64,000 nucleotides of DNA from Notamacropus eugenii (GCF_028372415.1 NC_092878.1:141070804-141134803), one strand, 5' to 3'; shown: positions 35,368 through 47,154, numbered from the stretch's first letter. A program made the numbers and translations. The notes: a model not told the origin generated them from the letters alone.

Positions 35368-35515
35368 GGTGAGGCAGGCATTATCAAAATGCCCCATCTA
35401 AGAGCTGAAGATACAAAAGATCAAAAAGATTAAGTGATTAGCCTAAGCTCACATGAGTAGAACGTGTCAGAGTTGAGAGTATCTCAAAGACCAATGCTAT
35501 ACCATGCTACCCAGG
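35275..35515 (-). mobile_element. MIR-type SINE with (CA)n inside
   Basis: TTCAAGCATTTTCTTCACACTCACTC, the CA repeat, then TGGTGAGGCAGGCATTATC, AAGAGCTGAAGATAC and GATTAAGTGATTAGCC. Minus-strand MIR interrupted by a microsatellite. Confidence 0.65.
35323..35366. repeat. (CA)n microsatellite
   Basis: About 21 CA units grown from a CA-rich start inside a MIR element. Confidence 0.97.
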
Positions 35516-36074
35516 GTAGTGCCTGAAAAAAATATGACTGATGGTGAAAGAGGGGTCTATCTTTGTTATTCTGTCACCTAAGCCCATGCCACTTTAAAGT
35601 AATCTAAAAAAATTCCTCATTCATCAGTTTGAGAAGTGAGTCTTCCCATACTACAAATGACTTAAGAGAATAGTCTTAGGAGAGGGATGGAGAAAAGGTT
35701 TTCCCTTTTGTTTCCTGGCTCCATTCTGAACAAAAGGAATAAAAGAACATTGGAATGGTCATAAGCAATATCTTGAAATTTTTGAGGGCCAAATTTTCAA
35801 TTAGAAGTTCTAATTATTCTCTCAACTCATGCAATCCAGTGCCAGGTGAAAGCACCCATTCATGAACATTCTTTCATCATTTGTATTTGTATTTGACTTT
35901 GGCTATGTGTCTGAAATATTTTTACACAACTCGTTCTTAAACATCAATATTCACATCTACTTAGAGGTCATTGTTTCTCAAAAGGCAATATATCTTGCCA
36001 GTGTTCACTGTGCCTTGGGTGGCAGATTTAGTTCCATAAATATCTAGATAGTTCTAGGGATATAACAAAAGCAG
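35516..36074. other. no gene or clear repeat
   Basis: No coding or repeat signal recognised. Confidence 0.4.
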
Positions 36075-36305
36075 CTGGCATTTAAGTAACACATAAAAGT
36101 TTGCAAAGTACTGCATCATCTCACTTGAGCCTCACAGCAGATAGATATGAAATAGATGCTGTGGATGTTATTGTATCCTTTATAAAGATATGAAAAACAA
36201 AGCTCAGAAATGTGAGGTTTTCTGCGCATGGTCATGAAAGCAAGTGTTAGATGGAAAATTTGACTTCCGTCTTCCTGATCCAGCACTGCTGCCTCTCCAT
36301 TGTGT
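36075..36305 (-). mobile_element. MIR-type SINE
   Basis: TTGCAAAGTACTGCATCATCTCACTTGAGCCTCACAGCAG, then TATGAAAAACAAAGCTCAG, GCATGGTCATGAAAGCAAG, GACTTCCGTCTTCCTGATCCAG. Nearly full-length minus-strand MIR. Confidence 0.7.
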
Positions 36306-36984
36306 AGAATGCTTTCTTTCTTTAGATAAGGTACACGCTGAAGCATTAATGTAAACATTGAAGCATTTGTCAATAATAAAATCCCTTGCTCTCTTGGAGA
36401 GAATGTACAATTTGTTATAGGTTTTGTAAGAGTATACCCCATTCTCTGAGAACTTTTCATTATCGTCCATTGCTGTTTCATAAAAATCATGTGAACGTCC
36501 TTCTAAAAAAAGGCATCCAAACAAAGTCAAGGTTATGTAAATATGTGCAAGATGAATGTGAAGTCATGAATGCAACATTGATGCACAATTTTGGTCTTTA
36601 GGGTTGATAACTGGATGTTTATAAAAAACAAATACACCAAAAAGAATCTTAAGGGAGAAAATCATTGTATAGTTACATAATTGAAGCCATTTCATGGTTA
36701 TTACTTTCACCTAACATTTGGACAATTGAGACTGAAGGAATAAATTGTAAAATTTTCATGGGTCTTGCTAGTCTTTAAACATCGTATGAATTAGGTCAGT
36801 GTTTCTAATTGAATCATCTGCAAGTTGTCTGGCAATTGTGCAAGGAGGAATATTTCTATTTGATTATCATAATTTGCATTCTAGTTAGCCATCATGCAAA
36901 TTTTTGAAATTTGAGGGGAAAAATCACAATGGGAATTTGTTTGTTATCTGAAAAATTAGGAGTTCACACTAGATCTGTCAATCA
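36306..36984. other. no gene or clear repeat
   Basis: No coding or repeat signal recognised. Confidence 0.4.
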
Positions 36985-37555
36985 TAAGCATTTATTAAGA
37001 ACACACCTTCTAACAGGCACTGCAGATAAAAATGCAAAAATGAAATACCCTCACAGAGTTTACCTTCAACTAGAGAGTTCTATGTTGCATATGAGTATAT
37101 ACAGAATATATGCAAAGTGAATACACATTGAAACATGGGTGGGGACCAGGAAACATGTACTTACAGTGAAGGAAACCAAGAAGGACCCTTTGAAGGAAGT
37201 GATGCTGGAGCTGAGACTTGAAGGGGAACTAGGAAGTTCCAAGAGGAATGGGTAAAGAGGGAAGCTATTTATCTTAGTTATGGAGGATATCCTGTAAAAA
37301 AGGCTTAGAGGAGAGAGATGTAATGTCATAATGGAAGAAGTAGGATGTCAAGGCAGAAATATTAAATCAGGTCAAAAAGTTAGGCTGGAAAAAATAGTGA
37401 ACAACTTTAAATACCAAGTAGAATTTATGTTCTGTCTTAAAGGCAATGGGAAACCATTGGAATTTCTTCAGCATAGGAATAACAAAGTCATGTGACAAAG
37501 TCATGCTTTAAAAATATCAATCTGGAAGCTCTGTAAGGAATAGTTTAATGGGTGG
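36985..37555 (-). mobile_element. L2-type ancient repeat
   Basis: ATAAGCATTTATTAAGAACACACC..CAGGCACTGCAGATA, CCTCACAGAGTTTACCTTC, GAGACTTGAAGGGGAACTAGG, GCAATGGGAAACCATTGG and AATATCAATCTGGAAGCTCTG, in the same order as 21700-22335. Confidence 0.65.
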
Positions 37556-37559
37556 GGGG

Positions 37560-38982
37560 GAAAGGAAGAGAAGAGGAGAGGAAAAAAAGTAATTCATGAA
37601 AATCAAGAAAATTGTTAAAAGTCAAGCAACTGGAAAAGCAGATCCAAAAATTTATGGAAGAAAATAAATTATTAAAAATCAGAATTGGACAAAGAAAAGC
37701 TAAGACACCAAGAAGTAATAAAATAAAATTTAAAAAATAGAAGAGACTATGAAACATGTCATTAGGAAAATAACTGACCTGGAAAATAGATCAAGGAAAG
37801 ACAATATAAGAATTGCTGGACTAAGTGTAAGCTATGATCAACAGAAAAGAGTCTAGGCACTATACTTCTAGAAATTATTAAGAAAAATTGTCCTAAAGTT
37901 TTGGAATTAGAGGGCAAAATAGAAATTGAAAAAAATCCACCAATCAACACCCGAAAAAGATTCCCCAAATTAGGAATATTATTGCAAACTTTTGAAACTG
38001 CCAGGTCAAGGAGAAAATACTACAAGCAACTAGAAAGAAACAATATAAATGTTGTGGAGCTAAAGTCAGGAAAATACAAGATTTAGCAGCTTCTACATTA
38101 TAAGATCAAAGGGCATGGGTCATGATATTCTGAAGAGAAAAGGAGCAGGATCTGTAACTCTTAAGCTTGTTATTATTACTAGGTTAGTTTGAAAGAGCAT
38201 AAACAGATAGAGGACTTGGGACTGAGTTGAGTATGGTGGGATGAGCCTAAAAAATAAAAATGGGAAGGGAGAAGTAAAAAGAGAATAATTATTTCCTACT
38301 AATGAGGCATGAATGGAAGATTTGTTAACTGGAGGGCTGGTGGGGATGAAAGATTAGTAGTACTAGAACCTTATTCTCATAAGAACATACATGCATATAC
38401 AAATACTCTCTCTCTCCATATATATATGTATATATATACATATATGTGTAAATATACTATAAAATTTAAAGAGAAATAGGAGGGTGAGGGGATATGATAA
38501 GGAAGGGATTCTCAGAAGGACATTCAGATTAAGAAATAAGGGGGATAAAAGGTACTACAGACAAAGAACTAATATCAGTACTAAACATATATGGACCACA
38601 TCTAGATTTTTAAAGGAGAAGGTAAATAATTACAGGAGGAAATAATAAAACTATACTAGTGGGGGATCTCAACTTTTCCCTTTTAGAATGAGATAAATCT
38701 AGCAAAAATCAAGAAAGAAGTTAAGGAGATGAATAGAATTTAAGAAAAATTAGATATGATAGACATCTGGAGAAATCTGAATAGGAAGAGAAGAAATATA
38801 ACTTTTTGTTATTAATATATGACACCTACACAAAAATTGATCACATATTACTGCATGAAAACCTCATAAGCAAATGTGGAAAGGAAGAAATATTAAATGC
38901 ATCCTTTTCAGATGATAATGTAATAAAAATTACATTCCATAAAAGGTAGTGGAAAGATAGATTAAAAGTAAATGGGAAATAA
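37560..38982 (+). pseudogene. L1 ORF1 remnant, spacer and ORF2 start
   Basis: ORF1 remains at about 37600-38200: a coiled-coil segment (KQLEKQIQKFMEENKLLKI, 37627-37683) and the RNA-binding region, broken by stops. After a spacer with an AT microsatellite (38412-38452) the ORF2 endonuclease begins near 38500, with GGGGGATCTCAACTTTTCCC at 38660 (GDLN-like). ORF1 would have coated L1 RNA; ORF2 nicked and copied. A SINE interrupts at 38983. Confidence 0.75.
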
Positions 38983-39123
38983 GACAGCTAGGAGGCAGAC
39001 TGGATAGAGCACTGACCCTGCAAAAAGGAGGGCCTGAGTTCAAATCTTGCCTGACATGATACTTACTGTGTGACCCTGTGAAAGTCACTTAACACTAACT
39101 GCTTCACCAAAAAAAAAAAAAAA
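38983..39123 (+). mobile_element. tRNA-derived SINE with A15 tail, inserted in L1
   Basis: Head GACAGCTAGGAGGCAGACTGG, GTTCAAATCTTGCCTGAC (B-box-like), GTGTGACCCTGTGAAAGTCAC, then A15 at 39109-39123. The flanking L1 reads AGTAAATGGGAAATAA to the left and GTTGATAGGAAACTAAATAA to the right, a diverged target duplication. Confidence 0.85.
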
Positions 39124-40904
39124 GTTGATAGGAAACTAAATAATCTAAATCCAAAGAATAAGTGAGTCAAAGAACAATCATAGAAGCAATTGATTTTATT
39201 AAAGAGGATGACAACAATGATACAACATACAAAAATTCTGCGATGCAGCCAAAGCAGTACTTAGAAGAAAATTTATACCCCCAAATTCTTATATCAATAA
39301 AATAGACAAAAAATAGATCAATGAATTGGGAGTGCATATAAAAATCTAAAAAAAGAAGAAATTTAAAATTCCCAATTAAACACCAAATTGGAAATCCTAT
39401 AAGCAAAAGGAAAATAAAATTAAAAATAAGAAACCATTGAATTAATAAAAAAAAAACTAGAAGATGGTTTTATGAAAATGCCAATAAAATGGATAAACCA
39501 TTATGGTTTTTTTTATTAAAACAAGAAAGAAGAAAATCAAAATAATCAATATTACAAATGAAAGGGATAAATTCACCATCAGTGAACAGGAAATTAAAAC
39601 AATTATTAGGAGTTATTTTGCCCAATAATATGGTAATAAATCTGTCAAGCTAAGTGAAATGGATGAATGCTAACAAAAATATAAATTGCCCAGATTAACA
39701 GAAGAGGGAATAGAATACTTGAATAACCCTATCTCAGAAAAAGACATTAAACAATCCATCAATGAACTCCATATGAAAAGAATCCCTGGGGCCAGATGGA
39801 TTCACAAGCAAATTTTATCAAACATTTAATGAATATGTATATATATACTATTTGGAAAAATAGGTGGAGTCCTATCAAATTCCTTTTAAGACATAAATTG
39901 GTGCTGATACTTAAACCAGGTAGAGCTAACACAGAGAAGGAAAGCTATAAACCAGTTTTCCTAATGAATATTGATGCAAACATTTTAAATAAAACACTAG
40001 CAAAAAGATTACAGCAATATATCATAAAGATCATACATTATGACCAGGTGGGATTTCTACCAGGAATTCAGAGATGGTTTAGCATAAGGAAAACTATTAA
40101 CATAATTGATTATATCAATAGCAAAAGTAACAAAATCATGTCATTTATATTAGTAGATGAAGAAAAAGGTTTTTGACAAAATACAATACTCATTCCTATT
40201 TAAAACACTTGAAAGCATAGGTATAAAAGGATTTTTCCTTAAAAAGATAAAAAGTATTTACCTAAAACTATCAGCAAGCATTATTTGTAATTGGGATAAA
40301 CTAGAAGCTTTCCCAATAAGATCAGGAGTGGAACAAGGATGCTCATTATCACCAATACTACTCAATATTTATTGGAAATTCTAGCAATAACAATAACAGA
40401 AGAAAAAGAAATTGAAGGAATCAGAATAGGCAATGAGGTAATAAAATTCTCTGTTTTTACAGAAGATGTGATGATATACTTAGGAAATCCTACAGATTCA
40501 AAGAAAAAGCTATTTGAAACAGTGAATAACTTTAGAAAAGTAACAAGATATAAAACAAACCCACATAAATCACTAGCATTTCTATACATCACCAATAAAA
40601 CCCTGCAAGAAGAGAAAGTAAGAGATATTCCATTTAAAATAATCACAGGCACCACAAACTACCTGGGAGTAGACAAACCCAGGAACTACATGAACATAAT
40701 TATAACATTTTTATATAAATAATCGGTAAACTATTAATTGTTCATGGGTGGGCAGAGTCAGTGTAATAAAAATGACAATTCTACTGAAACTGCTCTATTT
40801 ATTTAATGATATCCCAAATAAATTACTAAAAAACATTTTGAGCTAGAAAAAAAATAAAATTCATTCGGAAGACCAAAAGGTCAAGAATCTTGAAGGAATC
40901 AATG
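39124..40904 (+). pseudogene. L1 ORF2, endonuclease end to RT and thumb
   Basis: The best preserved L1 ORF2 piece here. Frames 39796-40176, 40157-40384 and 40339-40722 carry the RT N-terminus ([31 protein letters not shown]), motif A neighbourhood ([13 protein letters not shown] kept), and SGVEQGCSLSPILLNIYWKF. The YADD box is altered (FTEDVMIYLG). Frameshifts and stops make it dead. It stops abruptly at 40904 against an antisense RTE, so its C-terminus and 3' UTR are missing. Confidence 0.85.
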
Positions 40905-42030
40905 ACCTTGATTCTGTCTTTGTCCTCATTAAAGGCATCTGACAACATCATGGAAAACATCATGCTAAAAAGCATGGGACCAAGCACACAGCTCTGCTTT
41001 ACTCCATTGCTAACTGAGACCAAATAAGAGTATCATCCTTCATCCAGAGCCTATGCAAGGATGTCATCATGAAACTGGCATACAATACTGATAATATGCT
41101 CCAGGCAACCAAATGTTGTAATGATCTTCCACAAGCCCTCACAACTGACAGCATCAAAGTCCTTGATGATGTTGACAAATGTTGTGTACAGACTTCTGTT
41201 TGTGGAATTTTTTGTGGAATTGTTGGGCAGTAACCACCGTGTTGACCATTCTTCAGCCTTTTGTGAAGCCACACTGGCTCCCAGCTAGATGACCATCTTC
41301 CAGGTGAAGGATCAGATGGTTAAGGAGGTCTCTGGCAAGAATTTTCCTGGCGGTGACTGATAGGGAGACATCTCTGTGGTTGTCACAGGACAACTCATTT
41401 CCTTTTTCTTTATAGAGAGAGACAATGGAGGCACTCTTGATCTCCTAGGGGATAACCTCCTCTTGCCATATAAGCTGGAAGATTTCAGCCAGTTTTGTAT
41501 GAACAGTGGACCTTGTAGGTTCTTATAGATCTCTACTGGAATGGAAACAGCAACAGGCACCTTGCCACAGAAGAGGAGCATATAAACCTCTTCCTCATTT
41601 AGAAGTTTGGTTAGAAAGGGACTGATTTCAACTCGAGGTATAGAGTCAATGGCTTTAACACTGGTTGATGATGATCTATTGAGAATATTATGAAAGTATT
41701 CAGCGTGTCTCTCCAGGATCACATCCTTATCAATGTGGCTCCATCAGTGCTGAGCAGCTGAGATGTACCAAAGGTCTTTGGACCATAAACAGCCTTCAGG
41801 GGATCAAAGAAGTGTTTTGGATTGTTACTATCAGAATAAAACTCAGTCTCATCTGCCTTCTTACTGAGCCAAGAAGCATGTATCTTTCTAAGATTTGCTT
41901 GCACTTTACATTCGATGGAGCTAAAAATTATGCTCTTAGAAACAGATGAATTATCCTGCTGGTGACGTTGCAGTTAACCACCTTTATGACCAAACATTGA
42001 CTTCTGGTGCTCCACAGGGCCAGAATCTTA
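40905..42030 (-). pseudogene. RTE (BovB-like) ORF, linker and RT N-terminal part
   Basis: Minus-strand RTE remnant reading from 42030 down to 40905. It starts with a linker (LSKKADETEFYSDSNNPKHF, then LKAVYGPKTFGTSQLLSTDG), continues with PRVEISPFLTKLLNEEEVYM, an FVNIIKDFDAVSCEGLW motif A region at about 41150, and ends with NGVKQSCVLGPMLFSMMFSM at about 40960. The YADD part and everything downstream are missing at 40904. Frame-shifted. That missing part is present, on the opposite strand, at 45089-46118. Confidence 0.8.
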
Positions 42031-43264
42031 TATTTGATGTCAGAATGAACATCCAAAACAACCAATTAACCAACCAAAAATCACAAACAATAATTCCTAT
42101 TCAATGCAAGATATAGAAGGGACCACAACAGAGTTAAAAGACAAAGTTTTTCTTCTTCAGAAGTCTGATAACATTTATTGGCCAAGTTGTGTATCACTTC
42201 CAGAAGAAGTAAAATCCATGTCTCCCCTTTTCTTCTTACCTATTGCCTACTATCCACAGAAAGAAGCACTAAAATATAATTGTGTAGCACTTTGTCTTTA
42301 GCTATAATTTTTCTCTTTCCTTCATGAAAGAGGCCTTTGTTTGCCTTATCATTCACATCACATGTAACGAGAACTCTGTCACTGGAATGTAATCTGGGAT
42401 CTCAATCTGGCAAGTTAACATTTACATTTTATGAAGAAATAAAAGAGAAAAAGAAAAGCTTGTTCTATTTATCCAGTCATAATTGTAAGTTTCATAGGAA
42501 GTTCTCAGTTCCATGATGACAAATACCTATACAAATACCCAGGTCACGAAGATTTTCAAATTTTATTAAAGAAACTGTTTTCTGCTCCTGAGCCACCTCA
42601 AGGGAAGAGAATACTTGAAAATTTTGTTTTAATTCTCAAGAAAGTAAAAATTGATAGCCTTTTTTTTCCTAAGGGAGGATTTTTTTTGTCTCCTTTATAT
42701 AAACTATTAGGGTTTTTAAAGAAATAACAATAAACTTTGAATATAGTAACCATTCTTTGAAATTATGTGTATACATGCTTGCTATGTACATACATATAGA
42801 TATTTCTATACATAGATATATCTATAGATATAGACAGATATTTCTACATGTTTATTACATGTAGAATTTTGTAGTACATATGGATATACACAAACTTTAA
42901 AATTACTCCTAACAAGAAAGTTTCTCTTTAGATTACTCCTTTCTCTAGGATAGGCAATACTTAATATTTATTAATGTTGCGCCATTTTAAACAAATCTAC
43001 ATTCTGGATTTTCTTTCTATCCCTTTGACCTAATCATTTCTCTTTAGAATATTGTAGAATATGTATTGTATTTGGAACACATACTGTACTGTGAGAATTA
43101 TACACAAACACACATGCACATACACATGCACACACACATGCACACAAACACGCTATGAATTTGTTACAAAAAATTTGAAAGCATAAATTAAATAAATTCT
43201 TCAGATGTTCCTAGAGGGCAAAATTAAGAAAGAAACAAATTTCAAACTAATCAAGAAAAAAATT
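42031..43264. other. no gene; AT-rich with simple repeats
   Basis: Unassigned DNA. ATAGATAT-type simple sequence lies at 42785-42850 and CA/ATGCACAC-rich sequence at 43108-43152. Confidence 0.4.
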
Positions 43265-43400
43265 TCCTAACAAGAGCTGCCACAAAGTGAAATGGGTTCA
43301 TTTTGGGAGTAGTGAATTCCTCATACTCTAAGTCTTCAGGAATAGGTTGAATAGGCACTTGTTGGGCCTTCAAGAAAGGAACTTATACTCACATTTGCAC
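43265..43400 (+). mobile_element. L3/CR1 3' UTR fragment
   Basis: GAGCTGCCACAAAGTGAAATGGG, GGGAGTAGTGAATTCCTCATACTC and TCTTCAGGAATAGGTTGAATAGGCACTTGTTGGG follow the CR1/L3 3' UTR pattern. Confidence 0.55.
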
Positions 43401-44399
43401 TCCATTCTAGCCAGAATCTACAACTTCTTTGAAGCTAGAAAAATTACTATTTTAAGTGTGGAATACTGAGAAAGAGAGAGAGATCCTGTCCCCACTTTAA
43501 AACTTACATGTTGAAAGTTGTTGAACTGAGTTGATTGATGATGCAACATAAATTACTGAGAACTTTTAGATGAACATAATCATATAAAAAAACCCAACAT
43601 ATTCTAAAGATGCTCCCATTCATCAAAGTTAAGTTGGTATTGGAGGTAACAGTCAGTAGGTATTGGATATGGGACATAAATACAAGTGGATTTGACATCA
43701 ATGTGATTTGGACCTGAAGCTAGAAAGGCGGACTTGGGGCTCAAAAAGGAAAGATTCAAATAAGAAATAAGGAGCATATAGATACATTTTAATACTGTTT
43801 GATAGCCCTAATCTAGAAGATACATTTTTATACTGTTAAAGATGATCTGTCACCTGTAGCATGACCAGTAGTTCTAAAGAGAGGCAGATGAACTGCCTGT
43901 AGCTTTTATGGTTATATTTAATGGGAAATAGACCTATCTTTCATTGGATTCTTCTTCTCACCAACTACCTGGCCTCGAAGCTCAAGGTTGTACCAAAACC
44001 AATTCCCACTGAGTTGTTTTAGACTCTTTATTATGTCATGCTTTAATCAATTTTATAACATACCTCATAGAAGAATTTAAATTGAGCAACATTGTATGTG
44101 TGTTAAACTATCCAAGAGCTAGTACCAGGCACTAAAAATACATTGTCTCTACGTACAATTTAATAGCATAAATCCATAGTTTATTTAGCTCAAGATATCC
44201 CTTGTCAACCAAAGTAAACTGATTGCTACCACAGTCTTGTGTAATCTTGTACATGTTTGTCTCTGTGTGTTCTCCCAGTTTAATCCTTAAATATCCTTGA
44301 GATGTCTCCTTAGTTGGAAATCTTTTACTATACTTTCACTAAACTTAGCTTTCCCTCTATCTCTTATCCCTGTTTTGAGGAATTATTCACAGAATAAGG
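43401..44399. other. no gene or clear repeat
   Basis: About 1 kb without recognisable coding, RNA or transposon content. Confidence 0.4.
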
Positions 44400-44640
44400 G
44401 AGTAATTCCACAAGAAATCCACATAGAGTCTCAGAGAAAAGAAAGAAATAGAGATCTATGTGTGAGTGTGCGTGCGCGCGCACACACACACCACAAGGAC
44501 TACAAGAATGCCTGGAAGAAATGAAACAAAAGATACAAAAAATGAATAGCTCTAGGGGAAAAAATATCAAGAAGAATTGATGCCTTAGAACAAAGAGTAG
44601 AAAACTTACCCCAGAACGAATGGTATGAAAATTAGAATTC
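44400..44640 (+). mobile_element. L1 ORF1 fragment with GT/GC/CA insert
   Basis: GAGTCTCAGAGAAAAGAAAG, then a TGTGTGAGTGTGCGTGCGCGCGCACACACAC block (44458-44490), then GAAGAAATGAAACAAAAGATACAAAAAATG and TTGATGCCTTAGAACAAAGAG, typical of the L1 ORF1 coiled-coil start. Confidence 0.6.
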
Positions 44641-44829
44641 AGTAAACATAAAACAACTTAGTAAGGCAAGAAATATTAAAATAAAAGAAAATATCATAAC
44701 AATAACAAACCTCAGTTCCTTTCTTTATAGGACTTCTAGTAGACCAGGACATACAAGGTCATAAAAGAATAAGCAACTGTACCTGGAGTTGATGGTTTTG
44801 TCTAAAAGACCTTCAAAATTAAGTCTTTA

Positions 44830-44895
44830 ATTGAATGTCAGAGGTGTCCACCCTTTGTCCTGATGAATATTTTTGTCAATGTCCTGGATAAAAAT
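44830..44895 (+). mobile_element. L3/CR1 RT fragment, left piece
   Basis: TGATGAATATTTTTGTCAATGTCCTGGATAAAAATG encodes NIFVNVLDKN, the CR1/L3 region just before its ADDTK motif, which resumes at 46125. Confidence 0.55.
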
Positions 44896-45088
44896 GTATG
44901 ATCGTAAACGCAGAGCTAGAAGGTAGCTCAGAAGTCATCTGGTTCAACCCCCTCATTTTGCAGACAAACTGAGACCCAGAAATATTAAATGATTTCCCCA
45001 GGGAAACAAAATAAGTGGAAGGGCTGGGATTTGAACCTAGGTCTTCTGATTCAAAACCCAGCCCTCTTTCCCCCATTCTGTGATACCC
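44896..45088 (-). mobile_element. MIR-type SINE inside the L3
   Basis: GAAGTCATCTGGTTCAACCCCCTCATTTTGCAG, GACCCAGAAATATTAAATGA, GAAGGGCTGGGATTTGAACC, CCAGCCCTCTTTCCCCCATTCTGTGATACC: a minus-strand CORE-SINE. Confidence 0.75.
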
Positions 45089-46118
45089 AACCAAAGTGGA
45101 GGGAGTATTGGTGCATGATTTTCTGTTTGCAGATGATTGTGCATTCAATGCAGCCTCTGAAGCTGAGAAGCAACAAAGTATGGATCAATTCTCTGCTGCC
45201 TGTGCTAATTTTGGTCTAATAATTAACACGAAGAAAACACAGGTTCTCCATCGGCCACCACCACAACCTGCCTATCTGGAACTATAAGTTACAACAAATG
45301 GAGAAGTTTTGAATGCTGTGGATAAGTTCACTTTCCTTGGTAGTGTTCTTTCCAGGGATGTACACATTGACAATGAGGTTGATGCACACATTGCCAGAGC
45401 TAGCTCAGTGTTTGGGAGGCTCCAAAGAAAAGTTTGGGAGAGAAGAGGTATTAGACTGACTACCAAACTTAAGGTCTCCAGAGACATTGTGCTCACCTCT
45501 TTGTTATATGCTTGTGAAACATGGACAGTCTACCAGCACCATGCCAGAAAACTGAATCGCTTCCCTTTGAACTGTCTTAGGAAGATTCTGAAGATCACCT
45601 GGCAGGATAAGGTACTAGACACTGAAGTCCTTGCTAAAACTAAACTGCCAAGCATTCAAACTGCTTCAGAGAGTGCAACTCTGATGGACTGGCCATATTG
45701 TTCAAACGCAAAATGTACACTTGCCAAAAAGAATATTTTATGGAGAACTCACATGGGGCAGGTGATCACATGATGGCCAGAAGAAACAATACAAGTATAC
45801 TCTCAAGGTCTCAAGAACTCTGAATGTGACTGTGCAACATGGGAGACACTGGCACAAGATCATTCAGCATGGCGTGCCCACATAAGAAAGGGTGCTGTGC
45901 TCTTTGAGCAAAGCAGAATTGAGACAGCACAAAGAAAACGCAGGATGCACAAATTTGGAATAACCACCCCAAATATTCACATGGACTATCTGTGCTCCAC
46001 CTGTGGTAGAGTATTCTGAGTTCATATTGGTCTGATCAACCATAGTCGGACACCCTGAAATTTCACTTTATCGTGGTGATGTCATTTTGGTCCTCTTCAA
46101 AGACGAAGGACAACAACC
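45089..46118 (+). pseudogene. RTE (BovB-like) LINE: RT YADD part to 3' terminus
   Basis: Plus-strand RTE remnant starting just before the catalytic box: VHDFLFADDCAFNAASEAEK near 45111, then LIINTKKTQVLHRPPP, KFTFLGSVLSRDVHIDNEVD at 45327, LTSLLYACETWTVY near 45494, and a C-terminal region with frame breaks (Cys/His-type LCSTCGRVF near 45990). The terminus reads GGTCCTCTTCAAAGACGAAGGACAACAACC, the RTE 3' end that marsupial SINE tails share. It is 5'-truncated. It complements the antisense RTE piece at 40905-42030. Confidence 0.85.
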
Positions 46119-46124
46119 AATCGA

Positions 46125-46320
46125 TACCTCCCATTGAAGTATTTATCAAATTTGAAGATGACATTAAGAGCATAATTAATACGAATCAAGGCTAAAGTAA
46201 TTTTAACTGGTTGAGCTCAAACCAAAATAAGATATAATTTAAGGGAAAGTTATAAAGCCTTGCAATTAGATTTTTAAAATTAATTGTACAAGTAAAAGAT
46301 GGGAGAGGCAGTTCATGAGA
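46125..46320 (+). mobile_element. L3/CR1 RT fragment, middle piece
   Basis: GAAGTATTTATCAAATTTGAAGATGACATTAAGAG encodes VFIKFEDDIK (ADDTK decayed), followed by ATTTAAGGGAAAGTTATAAAGCCTTGC, the KFN-x-x-KCKVLH-like segment. Continues the piece at 44830. Confidence 0.65.
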
Positions 46321-46380
46321 AAGAATTGAGAAACTTAACTGAATAAAAGTCGCTTCTCATCCCTTTGAGGGTACTTAATA

Positions 46381-46657
46381 TGAGAGGACTGACAACTTCT
46401 ATCCTAGGATGGGCAATCATATTTCCACTGCATTACTTCATTGTATTCCTTCTTCCCCAGTTTATGCTGGATTGTGAGTCAGTGTATGCTGTCACTAATA
46501 CTCATGTGCTAGGTTAGATATCCCACCTTTTCCCTTTATAAATGAGCTTTTGTTTTGCCTGTTTTCTCTTGTCTAGTATGGATTCTGAGACACTAATCCT
46601 GGCTCACTTAATTAAATTCTACACCTTCACTTTGACTTATCACCTTGGTTTCTGACA
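46381..46657 (+). mobile_element. candidate solo LTR (277 bp)
   Basis: Starts TGAGAGGACTGACAAC and ends CCTTGGTTTCTGACA. TTTATAAA (46536-46543) lies mid-element as a TATA box, followed by CTTAATTAAATTC as a possible poly(A) signal, the usual LTR order. Flanks are ..TTAATA and TAATTTT, allowing a TAAT duplication if one base is offset. No internal retroviral sequence is present. Confidence 0.5.
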
Positions 46658-46885
46658 TAATTTTAACCTTCGGATTTGCATATTCCAGCTGTTTTATTCT
46701 AAAGGATCCTACCACCTCCAAATCTTTCTAGGAATAGGTTGAGTACAAAGTATAACTAAATAACAACTTAACTGCCCTCCCTCTACTTCTTTTGTGATAT
46801 CTTGTCTCTACACTGCTTTCATCCATGCCCTGCTATTCTCCACCAAGCTCCCTTTTGCTGTCATTAATGAGCCAATATTAATATT

Positions 46886-47150
46886 TTGTTGTTATTGCTA
46901 TTTGCTTATTTCAGTAGTGTCTGACTCTTCATAATTCCATTTTGGGTTTTCTTAGCAAAGATACTAGAGTGATTTGTCATTTCTTTCTCCAGCTCATTTT
47001 GTAGATGAGGAACTGAGGCTAACAGGATTAAGTGACTTGCTCAGGGTCCCACAGTTATTGTCTGAAGTCATGTTTGAACTCAGGAAGATGAGTCTTCCTG
47101 ACTCCAGGCCTGGCACTCCATCCACTGTACCACCAAACTGCCCTAATACT
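46886..47150 (-). mobile_element. full-length marsupial SINE with RTE-like tail
   Basis: GTTGTTATTGCTATTTGCTTATTTCAGTAGTGTCTGACTC at the tail, TTGGGTTTTCTTAGCAAAGATAC, TAGATGAGGAACTGAGGC, GGTCCCACAGTTATTG, and CTGTACCACCAAACTGCCC at the tRNA-head end. Same subfamily as 27360-27628. Confidence 0.85.
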
Positions 47151-47154
47151 AACA

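Noticed and set aside
45309..45773. 154-residue frame as a host gene
   Set aside because: It is the RTE LINE C-terminal region; the FADDC box and RTE 3' terminus lie in the same element.
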